Of a DNA stretch of 64,000 bases, positions 8,430-17,117 are shown piece after piece. The translations under genes and the position numbers were made by a program. The notes under the pieces are model-generated. The model had not been told where the DNA came from. It was given only the letters and a program-made list of their open reading frames with translations, and made no database searches. The DNA comes from Polyangium mundeleinium (GTDB lineage Bacteria > Myxococcota_A > Polyangia > Polyangiales > Polyangiaceae). The DNA lies in the NCBI RefSeq assembly GCF_028369105.1, contig NZ_JAQNDO010000001.1, forward strand, positions 7,224,501 to 7,288,500, read 5' to 3'. Each line of letters begins with the position of its first letter. The stretch's first letter is position 1.

Positions 8430-9060
8430 TTGCGCTCGGCGCGGTCGTGCTCGACGGCGCGGCCCTTCGCGGCGCTCGGCGCGGCCCTGGTAAGCTCGGC
8501 CCGTCGTGCTCGACGGCGCAGCCCTCGCGGCGCTCGGCGCGGCCCTGGTAAGCTCGGCCCGTCGTGCTCGACGGCGCGGCCCTCGCGGCGATCGGTGCGG
8601 CCCTGGAAAGCTCGGCGCGTCGCTCGACGGCGCGGAAAACGGGGGACGGCGCAACGCTCGGCGCGAGTTATTACAGCCCCACCGGAGCGAGTTATTACAA
8701 GTAAGAACCCGTGCGCATCACGCGGCCCGGCGCAGTCCTCGGGACGCTCGGCGCGACGCTTCGGCGCGCGGCGCAGCCCTCGCGGCGCTCGGCGTGGCGC
8801 GTGCCCGACGGCGCAGCCCCCGGGGCGCGTGGCGTTCGGCGCAGCCCTCGCGACAGTTCGTGCCATGGCACGAAATCGAACCTGGCACGAACTCCCGCCG
8901 CTCGACGCTCGGCGCAGCCCTCGCGCCGCTTGGCGCGCGCTCGGCGCGGCGCGTGCTCGACGGCGCAGCCCTCGGGGCGCTCTCGACGCGCGGCGCGGCC
9001 CTCGGGGTGCTCGGCGCGGTCGTGCTCGACGGGCGCAGCCCTCGCGGCGCTTGGGTTCGT
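8430..9060. repeat. Second block of GC-rich array units
   Basis: Three ~58-bp compound units (starts near 8446, 8505, 8563) each combine the CGTGCTCGACGGCG core with a GCGGCCCTGGTAAGCTCGGC tail. A looser run of diverged units follows to 9060. Embedded at 8857-8874 is the perfect 18-bp palindrome TTCGTGCCATGGCACGAA, with a half-site copy CCTGGCACGAA about 10 bp downstream. The direct repeat GCGAGTTATTACA occurs twice near 8663-8699. No gene is credible here. Confidence 0.8.
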
Positions 9061-9116
9061 CCGATGCGAAGATCCACCCTTCCCGCCGTTTGTCCGTTCG
9101 TGTACCGTCGCCCGCC

Positions 9117-10430
9117 GTGGCTCGCCCGTCCGCATTCGCTCTCGTCGCTCTCTTGTCGATCGCCGCGCCCGTCGCAGCGGCGGACCCGCCGACACCTACG
9201 CCCGCGGAGCCGCAAGCGCCCACCAAACCGGGCGCACCGGGCACGACGCCCATTGAAATGCATGACACTGCCGATATTCACGACATGACCGTGCAAAAGA
9301 AACCGAGCCCCCAGGATGAGGCTCGTTTCAAGGCACTTGTGGCAGAGGGCGACCGGGCGAGGCTGTCCTTTCGAGTAGCGGACGCGGTAATCGCCTATGC
9401 TGATGCACTCAGAATTCGCGAGGATCCTCTCGTGTCGGGCCGCCTGGGCATGTGCATCGCAATGGCGAATGCGCCGGAACTCGATTTTCGCGCCGCCCAT
9501 GAACTCTACAGGGCCGTGAGCAATGCCGCGGGCGTCAATGACGCCGAGCGCGCCCTATTCTGGGACACCTACAAGCGGCTAAGGCGCCGGGTGTGCAGGG
9601 TAGACGTGACAGCGAACAATATCGATGCCCTGATCTACAAGGGCGACAACCGGCGAGCGACGCGGGGCAGCTTCTTCTGGACATTCGTAAACCAAGGCAT
9701 TCACAAATGGCACGCCACATTGGGCGGCCATGCTGACATAGAAAAGACTGTCGAATGTCTGGGTTCGGAAGACGTGTTTGTGCGATTCGACTTCGTCCCA
9801 TTGCCCCCGCCCCCGCCCCCGCCTCCAACTTCTAAAGAAACGACAAAAACGGTCATCGTTCGGGAGTCGGCTCCTCCTGCTCCTGCGAGGGCTGCGCCGA
9901 GCGTGCAGGAGCCGGCCCAACCTTCTGGCAGTCGCCTTGCGTTCGGCATCGGTCCTGTAATGGTTCTTGGTGCCGCGCCATCTCCATCGCTAGGAGTCTC
10001 CGCTATGGCCCAATATCGGCGGAGCGGATACTCTGTATTAGGAATGGCGAGGGGTGCGTGGTCCCTTGGTGGCGTAGAGAATCTTCCGGTCGATGTATTC
10101 TCCGCATCGGCGTTCGCCGGACCGTGTGTGCAATGGCGATGGCTGGACGGCTGCGCTCTCGCTGGAGCAACCCTTTTTGAGCGTCGAGTCGATCCCAATC
10201 TGGATTATCGTGCCGATACGGTTCGCCAAGCGATCCCGGCGTTCGGTCTGGGCATGGGAGCGACGTACGCCATCAACACCGCTCTTTCTGCACGTATTTT
10301 CGCTGACGCAACTGCATTGACACGCGATATGGTGATCGACGTTGCATCCGACACTGGGGCCATGGTTACCGTGTGGCAGACGCAACGGTTTCTTTTCTCG
10401 CTCTCCGCATCGCTCGTATTCGGACGCTAG
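9117..10430 (+). CDS. Secreted envelope protein, putative C-terminal beta-barrel
   Basis: A 437-aa protein. The open frame extends back through repeat DNA, so GTG 9117 was chosen because it begins a good signal peptide (VARPSAFALVALLSIAAPVAAA). Residues ~60-120 look TPR-like (ARFKALVAEGDRARL ... VADAVIAYADALRIR). The middle resembles a PEGA-type domain, followed by a Pro run and linker. The last ~170 residues have alternating Gly/aromatic strands typical of outer-membrane barrels (SGYSVLGMARGAWSL ... FLFSLSASLVFGR, ending in an aromatic-rich strand). It is the first gene of a four-gene set with the Cys-rich lipoproteins that follow. Function is unknown. Confidence 0.75.
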   Translation: MARPSAFALVALLSIAAPVAAADPPTPTPAEPQAPTKPGAPGTTPIEMHDTADIHDMTVQKKPSPQDEARFKALVAEGDRARLSFRVADAVIAYADALRIREDPLVSGRLGMCIAMANAPELDFRAAHELYRAVSNAAGVNDAERALFWDTYKRLRRRVCRVDVTANNIDALIYKGDNRRATRGSFFWTFVNQGIHKWHATLGGHADIEKTVECLGSEDVFVRFDFVPLPPPPPPPPTSKETTKTVIVRESAPPAPARAAPSVQEPAQPSGSRLAFGIGPVMVLGAAPSPSLGVSAMAQYRRSGYSVLGMARGAWSLGGVENLPVDVFSASAFAGPCVQWRWLDGCALAGATLFERRVDPNLDYRADTVRQAIPAFGLGMGATYAINTALSARIFADATALTRDMVIDVASDTGAMVTVWQTQRFLFSLSASLVFGR

Positions 10431-10456
10431 AAGTCATCCCATCAAAGGCGACAGTC

Positions 10457-11596
10457 ATGATTGCATGGAAACTCAGAGCCGACATTTTGATGGCAATCGT
10501 CGCAACTGGATTAGGCATCGGCGCAACGCTCGGCGCGAACGGCTGCACGACTGAACCATGGCATGCGACCGTATATTGCTTGCCCGACGCAAGCCCTGAT
10601 GCGGCCTATTGCTCCCCCGACGGCGGCAGTGGCATCGAGCCGCTTTCGTGTGAATCGCGCGGGGGCCAATGCATACCCATGGGAACCTCCGACTTTCGCG
10701 AAAAGGCGGTCCTGGTATGGATGGGGGCCGAGGATGAGGCGCCCGATTGCCCCGAGCGAGCCGACGGTGATTTCTACACTGGCTATGGCGATCTATCCGT
10801 AGACTTTCAATGCCAGCCCTGCGCGTGTGGGCCTGCGGCATGCAGTCTGCCAAATGCAATCAACGTGGATTCCGCTAGCTTCTGCCAAGGTGGCAACGTG
10901 ACGAGCTACCAGGCTCCCATGCAGTGGGATGGCACTTGCGCTTCCCCGGCTGTGCTTCCCGCCGGCTCCTTCGCGTCAATCATGCTGACAGAGCCTTTCG
11001 TCTCGCCATGCGAGCCCATTGGGGACCCGATGCCAGGGGCGCCGTCCTTCGCGCCGCAACCTGTTTCATTCGCAAACGGAATTTATTGGGGCACGTTCGC
11101 AAAGGCGTGTCAGGGCACGGTCGATGGCGAATGCGAGAACTCTAGCGAAACTTGCTTGCCTAGCGACGAGCCCCCGCCTCCGGGCTTTCGTCATTGTGTG
11201 CAGTACACACTACCCGTGAACGAGAACAATCTGCCGCAATGCCCCAGCGTGTTCCCCGATCGATTCGTGTTCTACCGTGGAACCGAAGGTCAGGTCGAGT
11301 GTTCGCCTTGCACGTGCGGCGAACCTGTTGGTGCGAAGTGCAACGCGAAGCTTTCCGCGTTTCAGGATCCAGCCTGCGGAAGCGTGCCGCCGTCGTTGTT
11401 TGAAAACGTGCCAGCGGCCGCTATCTGCATCGATTTCTCTGCATCACCCCTCACGCTCGGCGCGATGGAGGCGGATTGGATTAGCAATGAACCTGGGACG
11501 TGCGAGCCAAGCGGCGGCGAATTGATCGGCGAAGTGAAAGGCACGGACCCGCGCGTGTTCTGCTGCCAGACACCTCCCCCACCTCAGAACGAGTAA
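10457..11596 (+). CDS. Cys-rich putative lipoprotein
   Basis: A 379-aa protein starting 26 bp after the barrel gene. MIAWKLRADILMAIVATGLGIG leads to a possible lipobox A-N-G-C. The mature part has more than 20 Cys residues in repeated patterns (CQPCACGPAAC, CSPCTCGEPVGAKC, ending VFCCQTPPPP), which implies many disulfides and an extracytoplasmic location. AAAGGCG upstream is a plausible ribosome site. No domain is recognised. Its Cys-rich character is shared with the next two small genes, so they probably act together at the cell surface. Confidence 0.78.
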   Translation: MIAWKLRADILMAIVATGLGIGATLGANGCTTEPWHATVYCLPDASPDAAYCSPDGGSGIEPLSCESRGGQCIPMGTSDFREKAVLVWMGAEDEAPDCPERADGDFYTGYGDLSVDFQCQPCACGPAACSLPNAINVDSASFCQGGNVTSYQAPMQWDGTCASPAVLPAGSFASIMLTEPFVSPCEPIGDPMPGAPSFAPQPVSFANGIYWGTFAKACQGTVDGECENSSETCLPSDEPPPPGFRHCVQYTLPVNENNLPQCPSVFPDRFVFYRGTEGQVECSPCTCGEPVGAKCNAKLSAFQDPACGSVPPSLFENVPAAAICIDFSASPLTLGAMEADWISNEPGTCEPSGGELIGEVKGTDPRVFCCQTPPPPQNE

Positions 11597-11611
11597 TAAG
11601 GAGTTACGACG

Positions 11612-11869
11612 ATGAGAAGCATATACGCCGTGATGACCACCGGCGCGCTTACCATGTCCGTTGCCCTTGGGGGCTGCACGGGCGCCGACCCTAACCAGGG
11701 TGACTCTGCCGACGATTTATGTAACCTCAAGCGCGAGGCTTGCGTGAATAAGTGCTATGAGGCGGATATGGGCTTGGGCTGCACGACTTGTTGCAGGACC
11801 AGTTACTTGTCGTGCAAGGTCGGTGGAAACTACAATTTCCAAGGTTGCCCCGACAAGTCGGGCGAATAG
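11612..11869 (+). CDS. Small Cys-rich lipoprotein, copy 1
   Basis: An 85-aa protein with ribosome site AAGGAG 12 bp upstream and a clear lipoprotein signal (MRSIYAVMTTGALTMSVALGGC). The mature part has a fixed Cys pattern: LCNLKREACVNKCYEADMG, then CTTCCRTSYLSC, then YNFQGC. The same order of Cys and CY, CC and F-x-x-C motifs appears in the next gene, so the two are tandem paralogues despite low overall identity. Too small to match a known family by eye. A disulfide-stabilised surface module is likely. Confidence 0.8.
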   Translation: MRSIYAVMTTGALTMSVALGGCTGADPNQGDSADDLCNLKREACVNKCYEADMGLGCTTCCRTSYLSCKVGGNYNFQGCPDKSGE

Positions 11870-11882
11870 TGAGAGGCCATTG

Positions 11883-12161
11883 GTGCGCATGAACCCCACA
11901 ATGCACACGGCTCGCCTGGTAATCATAACGGTTCTCGCGTTGACCTCCGCAAGCTGTCGTCGCCGCGAGAGGAACCTCGGTCCTTGGGATGGCGGTGTAC
12001 CCACGCTCCGAGAGGAGTGCATCGTGCCAGGGGACAAGTGTGACCGCGATTGCTATGATCGGAAGGCAAGCCCCGCATGCAGCGCGTGCTGTGGCGATCA
12101 GGACGTTCTCTGCAATACGCAACAGCCCTATTCGTTCGAGTCCTGCAAGGGCACCGAATAG
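11883..12161 (+). CDS. Small Cys-rich lipoprotein, copy 2
   Basis: A 92-aa protein starting 13 bp after copy 1. GAGAGG lies 6 nt before GTG 11883 and 12 nt before the in-frame ATG 11889, so either start is possible. The signal ends L-T-S-A-S-C. The mature Cys pattern (REECIVPGDKCDRDCYD ... CSACCGDQDVLC ... YSFESC) parallels copy 1. It is the last gene before the reversed repeat array. Function is unknown. Confidence 0.76.
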   Translation: MRMNPTMHTARLVIITVLALTSASCRRRERNLGPWDGGVPTLREECIVPGDKCDRDCYDRKASPACSACCGDQDVLCNTQQPYSFESCKGTE

Positions 12162-12169
12162 GCTTCCCA

Positions 12170-12595
12170 TGAGCGCGAGCGCGCCGAGCGTCGAGAGCGC
12201 CCCGAGGGTTGCGCCGTGCGCCTCGCAATCGCGCCGAGCGTCGAGAGCGCCCCGAGGGCTGCGCCCGCCGAGCACGACCGCGCCGAGCACCCCGAGGCTG
12301 CGCCCGTCGAGCACGACCGCGCCGAGCGCCCCGAGGGCTGCGCCCGTCGAGCACGACCGCGCCGAGCGCCCCGAGGGCTGCGCCCGTCGAGCACGACCGC
12401 GCCGAGCGCCCCGAGGGCTGCGCCGTGTGCCTCGCAATCGCCCCGAGCGTCGAGAGCGCCCCGAGGGCTGCGCCGTCGAGCACGACCGCGCCGAGCGCCC
12501 CGAGGGCTGCGCCCGTCGAGCACGACCGCGCCGAGCGCGCGCCGAGCGTCGAGAGCACCCCGAGGGCTGCGCCGAGCGCCCCGCAAGGCTTCCGC
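12170..12595. repeat. Reversed copy of the ~39/40-bp array
   Basis: About nine units built on GTCGAGCACGACCGCGCCGA, the reverse complement of the unit seen at 5.2-9.1 kb. The unit is about 40 bp, with CGCCCCGAGGGCTGCGCC between cores. Some units carry CGTCGAGAG or TGCGCCTCGCAATCG spacers. The array therefore faces the earlier arrays across the 9.1-12.2-kb lipoprotein operon. Confidence 0.87.
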
Positions 12596-12689
12596 CCGTG
12601 ACCGGAGGGACCATGCAAATCTTGTTTAAGATCGCGCCGTTAGTCCTCGCCCTAGCATCAGAAACGGTACACAAACAGATTTCGCTTGC

Positions 12690-13112
12690 CGCTTCCGCTT
12701 CCGCTTCCGCTGCCGCTGCCGCTTCCGATTCCGCGCGCGCGGAGGTCGGCTTGGAAGGGGCGCGAAGAGGGTCCGCGCGCGCGGAGGTCGGCTTGGAAGG
12801 GGCGCGGAGACGGGGCGGCGTGCACCGGGAGCGGCTTGGAAGGGGCGCAACGCGAGGTCGGCACGCGCGGAGGTCCGCTTGGAAGGGGCGCAACGCGAGG
12901 TCGGCGCGCGCGGAGGTCCGCTTGGAAGGGGCGCAACGCGAGGTCGGCGCGCGCGGAGGTCCGCTTGGAAGGGGCGCAACGCGAGGTCGGCGCGCGCGGA
13001 GGTCCGCTTGGAAGGGGCGCAACGTGAAGTCTGCGTGCGCGGAGGTCCGCTTGGAAGGGGCGCAACGTGAAGTCTGCGTGCGCGGCAGCGGCAGCGGAAG
13101 CGGCAGCAGGAG
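12690..13112. repeat. 43-bp tandem array bracketed by inverted hexanucleotide tracts
   Basis: Eight copies of a 43-bp unit containing GGTCCGCTTGGAAGGGGCGC start at 12744, 12786, 12829, 12872, 12915, 12958, 13001 and 13044. All spacings are 43 bp except the first (42). The left flank (12692-12732) is a CCGCTT/CCGCTG tract and the right flank (13081-13110) is GGCAGC/GGAAGC, so the two flanks are complementary and could close the array into a giant hairpin. A 43-bp period shifts frame at every unit, so the array is not coding. Confidence 0.88.
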
Positions 13113-13246
13113 CTGGCCTGGCCGCTGCTGGTCTCGGCCTGTGCCATGCTGGCCGAAATGGCGAGCCGAAGCCGGCGTCAGCACGCGCTCGGACGGAGCC
13201 CGGGCCGGCCGGGGTTGCCTGCAGCAACACCAAGAAAGGCCATTCA

Positions 13247-13660
13247 ATGACTGCCAATGCCCAACGCAATCTCCAGCTCGCCCAGCAGCTCCTGGACTGG
13301 AACCGCCGCAACCTGCGCCATGACGTGGCGCTGACCCCGGCGCTGATCGCCGAGCGCTTTGCGCCGCGGTTCACGGTGTTCGCCAACGGGCGCTCCTATG
13401 CGGCCGACCATGGCAATGACCAGCGCTTTCTCGAAGGCTTCAAGGCCACGATCGCCAGCATCGATTACCGGATCCACGAGACCGGGGCCGACGATGCCGG
13501 CGTGGTGCTGGCCATGCGCGCCACGGTGCGGCGCGTCCATGGCGCCACCGACCTCTTCGACGCCATGCTGCTGCTGCGCTTCGACGAGGCCGGGCAGGTG
13601 GCGCTGTGGCACGAGGTCGATGTCAGATCCGAATCAGAGGTGGTGGGCGCGGCGGTCTGA
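13247..13660 (+). CDS. SnoaL/NTF2-like fold protein
   Basis: A 137-aa protein with start MTANAQRNLQLAQQLLDWNRR behind an AAGAAAGG ribosome site. Its length and layout fit the SnoaL/NTF2-like family of small cone-shaped barrels: an N-terminal helix pair, then FTVFANGRSYAADHGN, FKATIASIDYRIHETGAD, VVLAMRATVRRVHG, LLLRFDEAGQVALWHEVD. Members are enzymes or ligand-binding proteins, and nothing here identifies a substrate. It is separated from upstream genes by repeat arrays and followed by a strong hairpin. Codon and residue style look more like a proteobacterial transfer than its neighbours. Confidence 0.75.
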   Translation: MTANAQRNLQLAQQLLDWNRRNLRHDVALTPALIAERFAPRFTVFANGRSYAADHGNDQRFLEGFKATIASIDYRIHETGADDAGVVLAMRATVRRVHGATDLFDAMLLLRFDEAGQVALWHEVDVRSESEVVGAAV

Positions 13661-13718
13661 GAGAAAGGCCTCGGGCGCAGCGGCCTGCACAAGCCCTGAA
13701 CCACCTTTCTCCCAAACG

Positions 13719-13751
13719 GTTCGCTGACGCGTTGTTGACGCGTCAGCGAAC
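13719..13751. terminator. Perfect 14-bp inverted repeat, probable terminator
   Basis: GTTCGCTGACGCGT (13719-13732), loop TGTTG, ACGCGTCAGCGAAC (13738-13751). It lies 59 bp after the SnoaL-like stop. There is no U-tract, so it could instead be a binding site or an element end. The rest of 13661-14041 shows no gene. Confidence 0.55.
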
Positions 13752-14041
13752 GGCCCAGCCGTCGGGCGTCTGCGTCAGGAACCGGCATGAGCCCCTTCTT
13801 CGCCGGACCGTTCTTCGCGTCTCTCGGCTGCACTTCCGTACGATTCACGCCGCCATGCTGACGCTGAGGGAAGGAATGCGCGTGTCGGCATGAGAAATGC
13901 TCACGAAGGACGAGCCCACGGAGCTCCGCCTTGCTCGTGACGTCGGGTCGCGAAGCAGGAGGGCCTGTGCTCGCGCTGCGAACCCACGCTCTCTCCCCGC
14001 GGCGGCGGGGTGAGCACAATCCTTTGGAGATAACGATCATC

Positions 14042-15166
14042 ATGCATTCGAACGATACCAAGGCTGTCAGCGTCTCCTCGCGCACGACCCCCCCTGCGGT
14101 GCTCGCGGCCGCGACCGTCCTCGCAGCGAGCGTCGCCGTCCTGGCGACGGGCTGCGGCGTCGCCTCTTCGCCCGAGGAACAGGTGGACGACACCTTCGTC
14201 TCCTTCGAGGAGTTCGAAGCCACGGTCTACCGCGAGCCCGACACGGGCATCTACATCGTAGACGGCGATACGCCGATCGAGGATCGCGCGCGTCTCCAGG
14301 TGTTCTACGAGCAGCACGTGCAAGCTGGAGCGCTTGTCGTGAACCGCGTCGGCGCATCCGACGACCGGTGGAGCGACGCCCAGAAGAGCAGCCTCACCTA
14401 CTGTGTGAGCACGACATTCGGCAGCAATTACAACACTGTGACGCAGGCCATGCGCCAGGCAGCCTGGGCATGGCAGGCCGTCGCCAACGTGCGCCTCATC
14501 CACCGCAGCGATCAGGACGGCGCCTGCAGCGCGTCGAATACCAACGTGGTGTTCGACGTGCGCCCCACCAGCGGCCAGCTCTACCTCGCCCGCGCCTTCT
14601 TTCCGAGCACCACCCGAGCGAACCGCAACATCCTCATCGACGCGAGTTCATTCGGAAACACCAGCCCGTATACCCTCGCCGGCATCCTCCGCCACGAGCT
14701 CGGACACACCCTCGGCTTCCGCCACGAGCACACCCGGCCGGAGGCGGGCAAGTGCTTGGAGGACAATGCCTGGCGCGCGCTCACGACGTACGACCCCACT
14801 TCGGTCATGCATTATCCTCAGTGCAACGGCCAGAACAGCGGAGACCTCGTCCTCACCGATCGAGACAAGAGCGGGGCGGCGGCGCTGTACGGGAGCAAGC
14901 CGGCGCCCACGGACGCGCAGATCTCTTGCGTATTCGATTGGGCGGAAATCCAGTATCCAACCCTCTTTTCTCCGCCCGCTCCGGGTGTCCTGCTCTTCTC
15001 GGCCCCGTACACCTATCGCCCCTATCCGGGGACCCAGAGCCATCTGGGCGCCGCGTGGTCCAGCGGAAACTCCATCGACAAGCACATCTACTACATGGGG
15101 CCGAGTGGCACCATCGAGGATCAAGGCCCCGTCGGCTACTGGATGGAGCAAGCGTCTTGCCCCTGA
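14042..15166 (+). CDS. Astacin-like zinc metalloprotease, lipoprotein
   Basis: A 374-aa protein. The signal (VLAAATVLAASVAVLATGC) ends in lipobox A-T-G-C. A ~75-residue pro-region follows, then a metzincin catalytic domain. It has HELGHTLGFRHEHTRPE, with zinc ligands H218, H222 and H228 and the family Glu, and a Met-turn SVMHYPQC about 45 residues later. This is the signature of the M12A/astacin-like proteases common in predatory myxobacteria. The C-terminal ~80 residues are unrecognised. GGAG lies upstream of the ATG. Predicted to be surface-bound and to cleave extracellular proteins. Confidence 0.92.
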   Translation: MHSNDTKAVSVSSRTTPPAVLAAATVLAASVAVLATGCGVASSPEEQVDDTFVSFEEFEATVYREPDTGIYIVDGDTPIEDRARLQVFYEQHVQAGALVVNRVGASDDRWSDAQKSSLTYCVSTTFGSNYNTVTQAMRQAAWAWQAVANVRLIHRSDQDGACSASNTNVVFDVRPTSGQLYLARAFFPSTTRANRNILIDASSFGNTSPYTLAGILRHELGHTLGFRHEHTRPEAGKCLEDNAWRALTTYDPTSVMHYPQCNGQNSGDLVLTDRDKSGAAALYGSKPAPTDAQISCVFDWAEIQYPTLFSPPAPGVLLFSAPYTYRPYPGTQSHLGAAWSSGNSIDKHIYYMGPSGTIEDQGPVGYWMEQASCP

Positions 15167-15541
15167 ACGTGTAGGTCCGTCGCAGTGGCACCGCCTTGCC
15201 GAGCGGGGCGAGAGCCCCGCCGTGCCTCGCACCAGGCGGGTCGTGCAGCGCTGCCGGGAGCGGGAGCGGCAGCGGCAAGCGACGATGAGGCAGTGTGCCG
15301 CTTTTGAGGAAGGGCGGCAGGTCGTGCGCCAGATGGACCGTGTGCAGCCCCAGCCGGGCGGCAGGCCTCCGCCCCAAGCTTGTGGAGCTTCGGGGGGGGA
15401 TGGTTCGTGCTTTCCGCGTCGTGGAAATAACCCCGCGGCAGAATCGGAAGCGGAAGCGGCGGAGGCGGGGGGCGGACGGGATCGTTTCGATACACCCCTG
15501 GATCTCAGGGTGTCCTTGCGGTACTGGTACCTTGGGTGACC
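15167..15541. other. Intergenic region with degenerate hexanucleotide tracts
   Basis: No credible gene. Short GGAAGC/GGGAGC/GGCAGC runs lie at about 15256-15280 and 15447-15470. A small inverted repeat (ACACCCCTGGATCTCAGGGTGT, 15492-15513) precedes the chemoreceptor gene and could regulate or insulate it. Confidence 0.5.
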
Positions 15542-17029
15542 ATGATGCAAGGCTTCCTCAGAGGTAGGATCGGCCGCCTGCTCGGTATCCTCCTTCTCCT
15601 CACCGCAATCGTCGGCGGCGTCGGATCTCGGTACGTCCGCAGTGTATCCAATGAGCTTTCGGCGCTCGCCTCCCAGAATCTACAGGCATCCGTCCATCTC
15701 TCCGGCGCCGAGCGTAGCTTGTGGGAGCTGCGCTTCGCGCTCCCCAATTACGTGCTCGGGGACATCGCCACGCGCGAAGAGATCGCCGCGGCGAGCGCCA
15801 AGCGGATCAGGCAGACCGAGGAGCACCTCGCGGCCTACGCAGCGCTCGAGCTCTCCGACGAGGAACGAAACCTCCTCGACGCATGGGATCGTGCATTCTC
15901 CGCTTATGTCCGCGCGCGACCGCACTATTTCGAGCTCGTCGACGCGGGCAAGATCGATGAGGCCAAGGCCTACCGTGCACGAGAGACGAACCCACCGGCG
16001 GCGCAAGCGGTCCTCACGCTCTCAAAGCTCATCGAGGCCCAGCAAGCGCTGGCCCAGGAGCGGGAAGCGCGCGCCCGTACAGCCGCAACCACGGCGATTT
16101 GGGGCATGCTCGCCCTTGTCCTCATCGCGCTCGGCACGGGCTTCCTCCTGAGCCGCGCACTCACGCGGGAAATCGCCGCTTTGCTGCGCAGCCTGCAACG
16201 CTCGTCGATCGATCTGGAGGCGACCGCCGCGACGCTTTTGAAGGGCGCGAGCGAGCTTTCCTCCGCAGCCACCGAGGTCAGCACCACACTCCAAACGCTG
16301 CTCACGGCGTCCAAGCAAATCGCCGAATCGACGCGGGGCGTCGCCGCTATCGCGACGGAGACCGGCGCGAGTGCACGCAGCGGCGACGAGGTGGTCAAGC
16401 GCGCCCAGGAGGACCTCGAGATCATGCGCGCGAGGGTCGACGAAATCGTCAAGCGCATGGGCAATCTCGGCCAGAGCTCGGAGCAAATCGGCGGGATCGT
16501 CGATATCATCAACGAGCTGAGCGAACAAACCAATATCCTCTCGATCAACGCCGCCATCGAGGCCGTCAACGCAGGCGAGGTGGGGCTGCGCTTCGGTACG
16601 GTCGCCCAAGAGATCCGCGGGCTGGCAAGCCGCGTGAGCAGCTCGGTTCGCGGCATTCGAGAATTGACGGACGCTGTTCGCGACGCGGCCGCCCATACGA
16701 CGAAAGCAACCGACGATGGCACAAGGGCCGTCGCCGCAATCGTCCACGAATTCGGCAATGTCCTCGCGTCGTTCGAGCGCATCCACGGGCAGGTCCGCGC
16801 CACGACGACAGCGACGCGCGAAATCGAGACAAGCACGAAGCACCAGACAACAGCCGTGGCGCAGGTCAATGCCTCCATGACGGAGCTCGCGCGGGCCGCA
16901 AAGGATACCGAAAAGAGCTCACAGGAGATGTCGCAGACCTGCGCAGAGCTGCGCGAAGTCGCGCGCCGCCTCGCTGAATTGACCGGCGCAACGCAAGATG
17001 CGCCTGCTCGGCCGGCAGCGCAGCCTTGA
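15542..17029 (+). CDS. Methyl-accepting chemotaxis protein
   Basis: A 495-aa transmembrane receptor. Helix 1 spans residues ~9-28 ([17 protein letters not shown]). A four-helix-bundle type sensor region follows to ~175. Helix 2 spans ~184-204 ([19 protein letters not shown]). The cytoplasmic signalling hairpin has its tip at [18 protein letters not shown] (from ~residue 323), followed by [13 protein letters not shown]. The kinase-interacting tip is a close variant of the conserved EQTNLLALNAAIEAARAGE, with VNAGEVG in place of ARAGE. No CheW-binding pentapeptide or CheA/CheW genes are nearby. Start ATG 15542 was chosen over GTG 15536. The sensed ligand is unknown. Confidence 0.9.
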   Translation: MMQGFLRGRIGRLLGILLLLTAIVGGVGSRYVRSVSNELSALASQNLQASVHLSGAERSLWELRFALPNYVLGDIATREEIAAASAKRIRQTEEHLAAYAALELSDEERNLLDAWDRAFSAYVRARPHYFELVDAGKIDEAKAYRARETNPPAAQAVLTLSKLIEAQQALAQEREARARTAATTAIWGMLALVLIALGTGFLLSRALTREIAALLRSLQRSSIDLEATAATLLKGASELSSAATEVSTTLQTLLTASKQIAESTRGVAAIATETGASARSGDEVVKRAQEDLEIMRARVDEIVKRMGNLGQSSEQIGGIVDIINELSEQTNILSINAAIEAVNAGEVGLRFGTVAQEIRGLASRVSSSVRGIRELTDAVRDAAAHTTKATDDGTRAVAAIVHEFGNVLASFERIHGQVRATTTATREIETSTKHQTTAVAQVNASMTELARAAKDTEKSSQEMSQTCAELREVARRLAELTGATQDAPARPAAQP

Positions 17030-17042
17030 ACGGGCGGTAGGC

Positions 17043-17095
17043 GCGGCGGAAGCGGAAGCGGGAGCGGCAGCGGAAGCGGAGGCGGAAGCGGGGGT
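17043..17095. repeat. Hexanucleotide tract (GGAAGC)n
   Basis: A tract of GGAAGC with GGGAGC, GGCAGC and GGAGGC variants fills the gap between two convergent genes. It starts 14 bp after the chemoreceptor stop and ends 22 bp after the beta-helix gene stop. Confidence 0.85.
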
Positions 17096-17117
17096 CCCGG
17101 CGCTTGGGTCGATGCGC

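Noticed and set aside
6700..9060. CRISPR-like array
   Set aside because: Units are contiguous with no unique spacers of constant length, they vary gradually, and no cas genes are present.
12686..13070. Small ORFs over the 43-bp array
   Set aside because: The 43-bp period shifts frame at each unit. Sequence is pure tandem repeat.
13606..13893. 95-codon ORF after the SnoaL-like gene
   Set aside because: Overlaps the end of that gene in another frame and runs through the 14-bp inverted repeat. No support.
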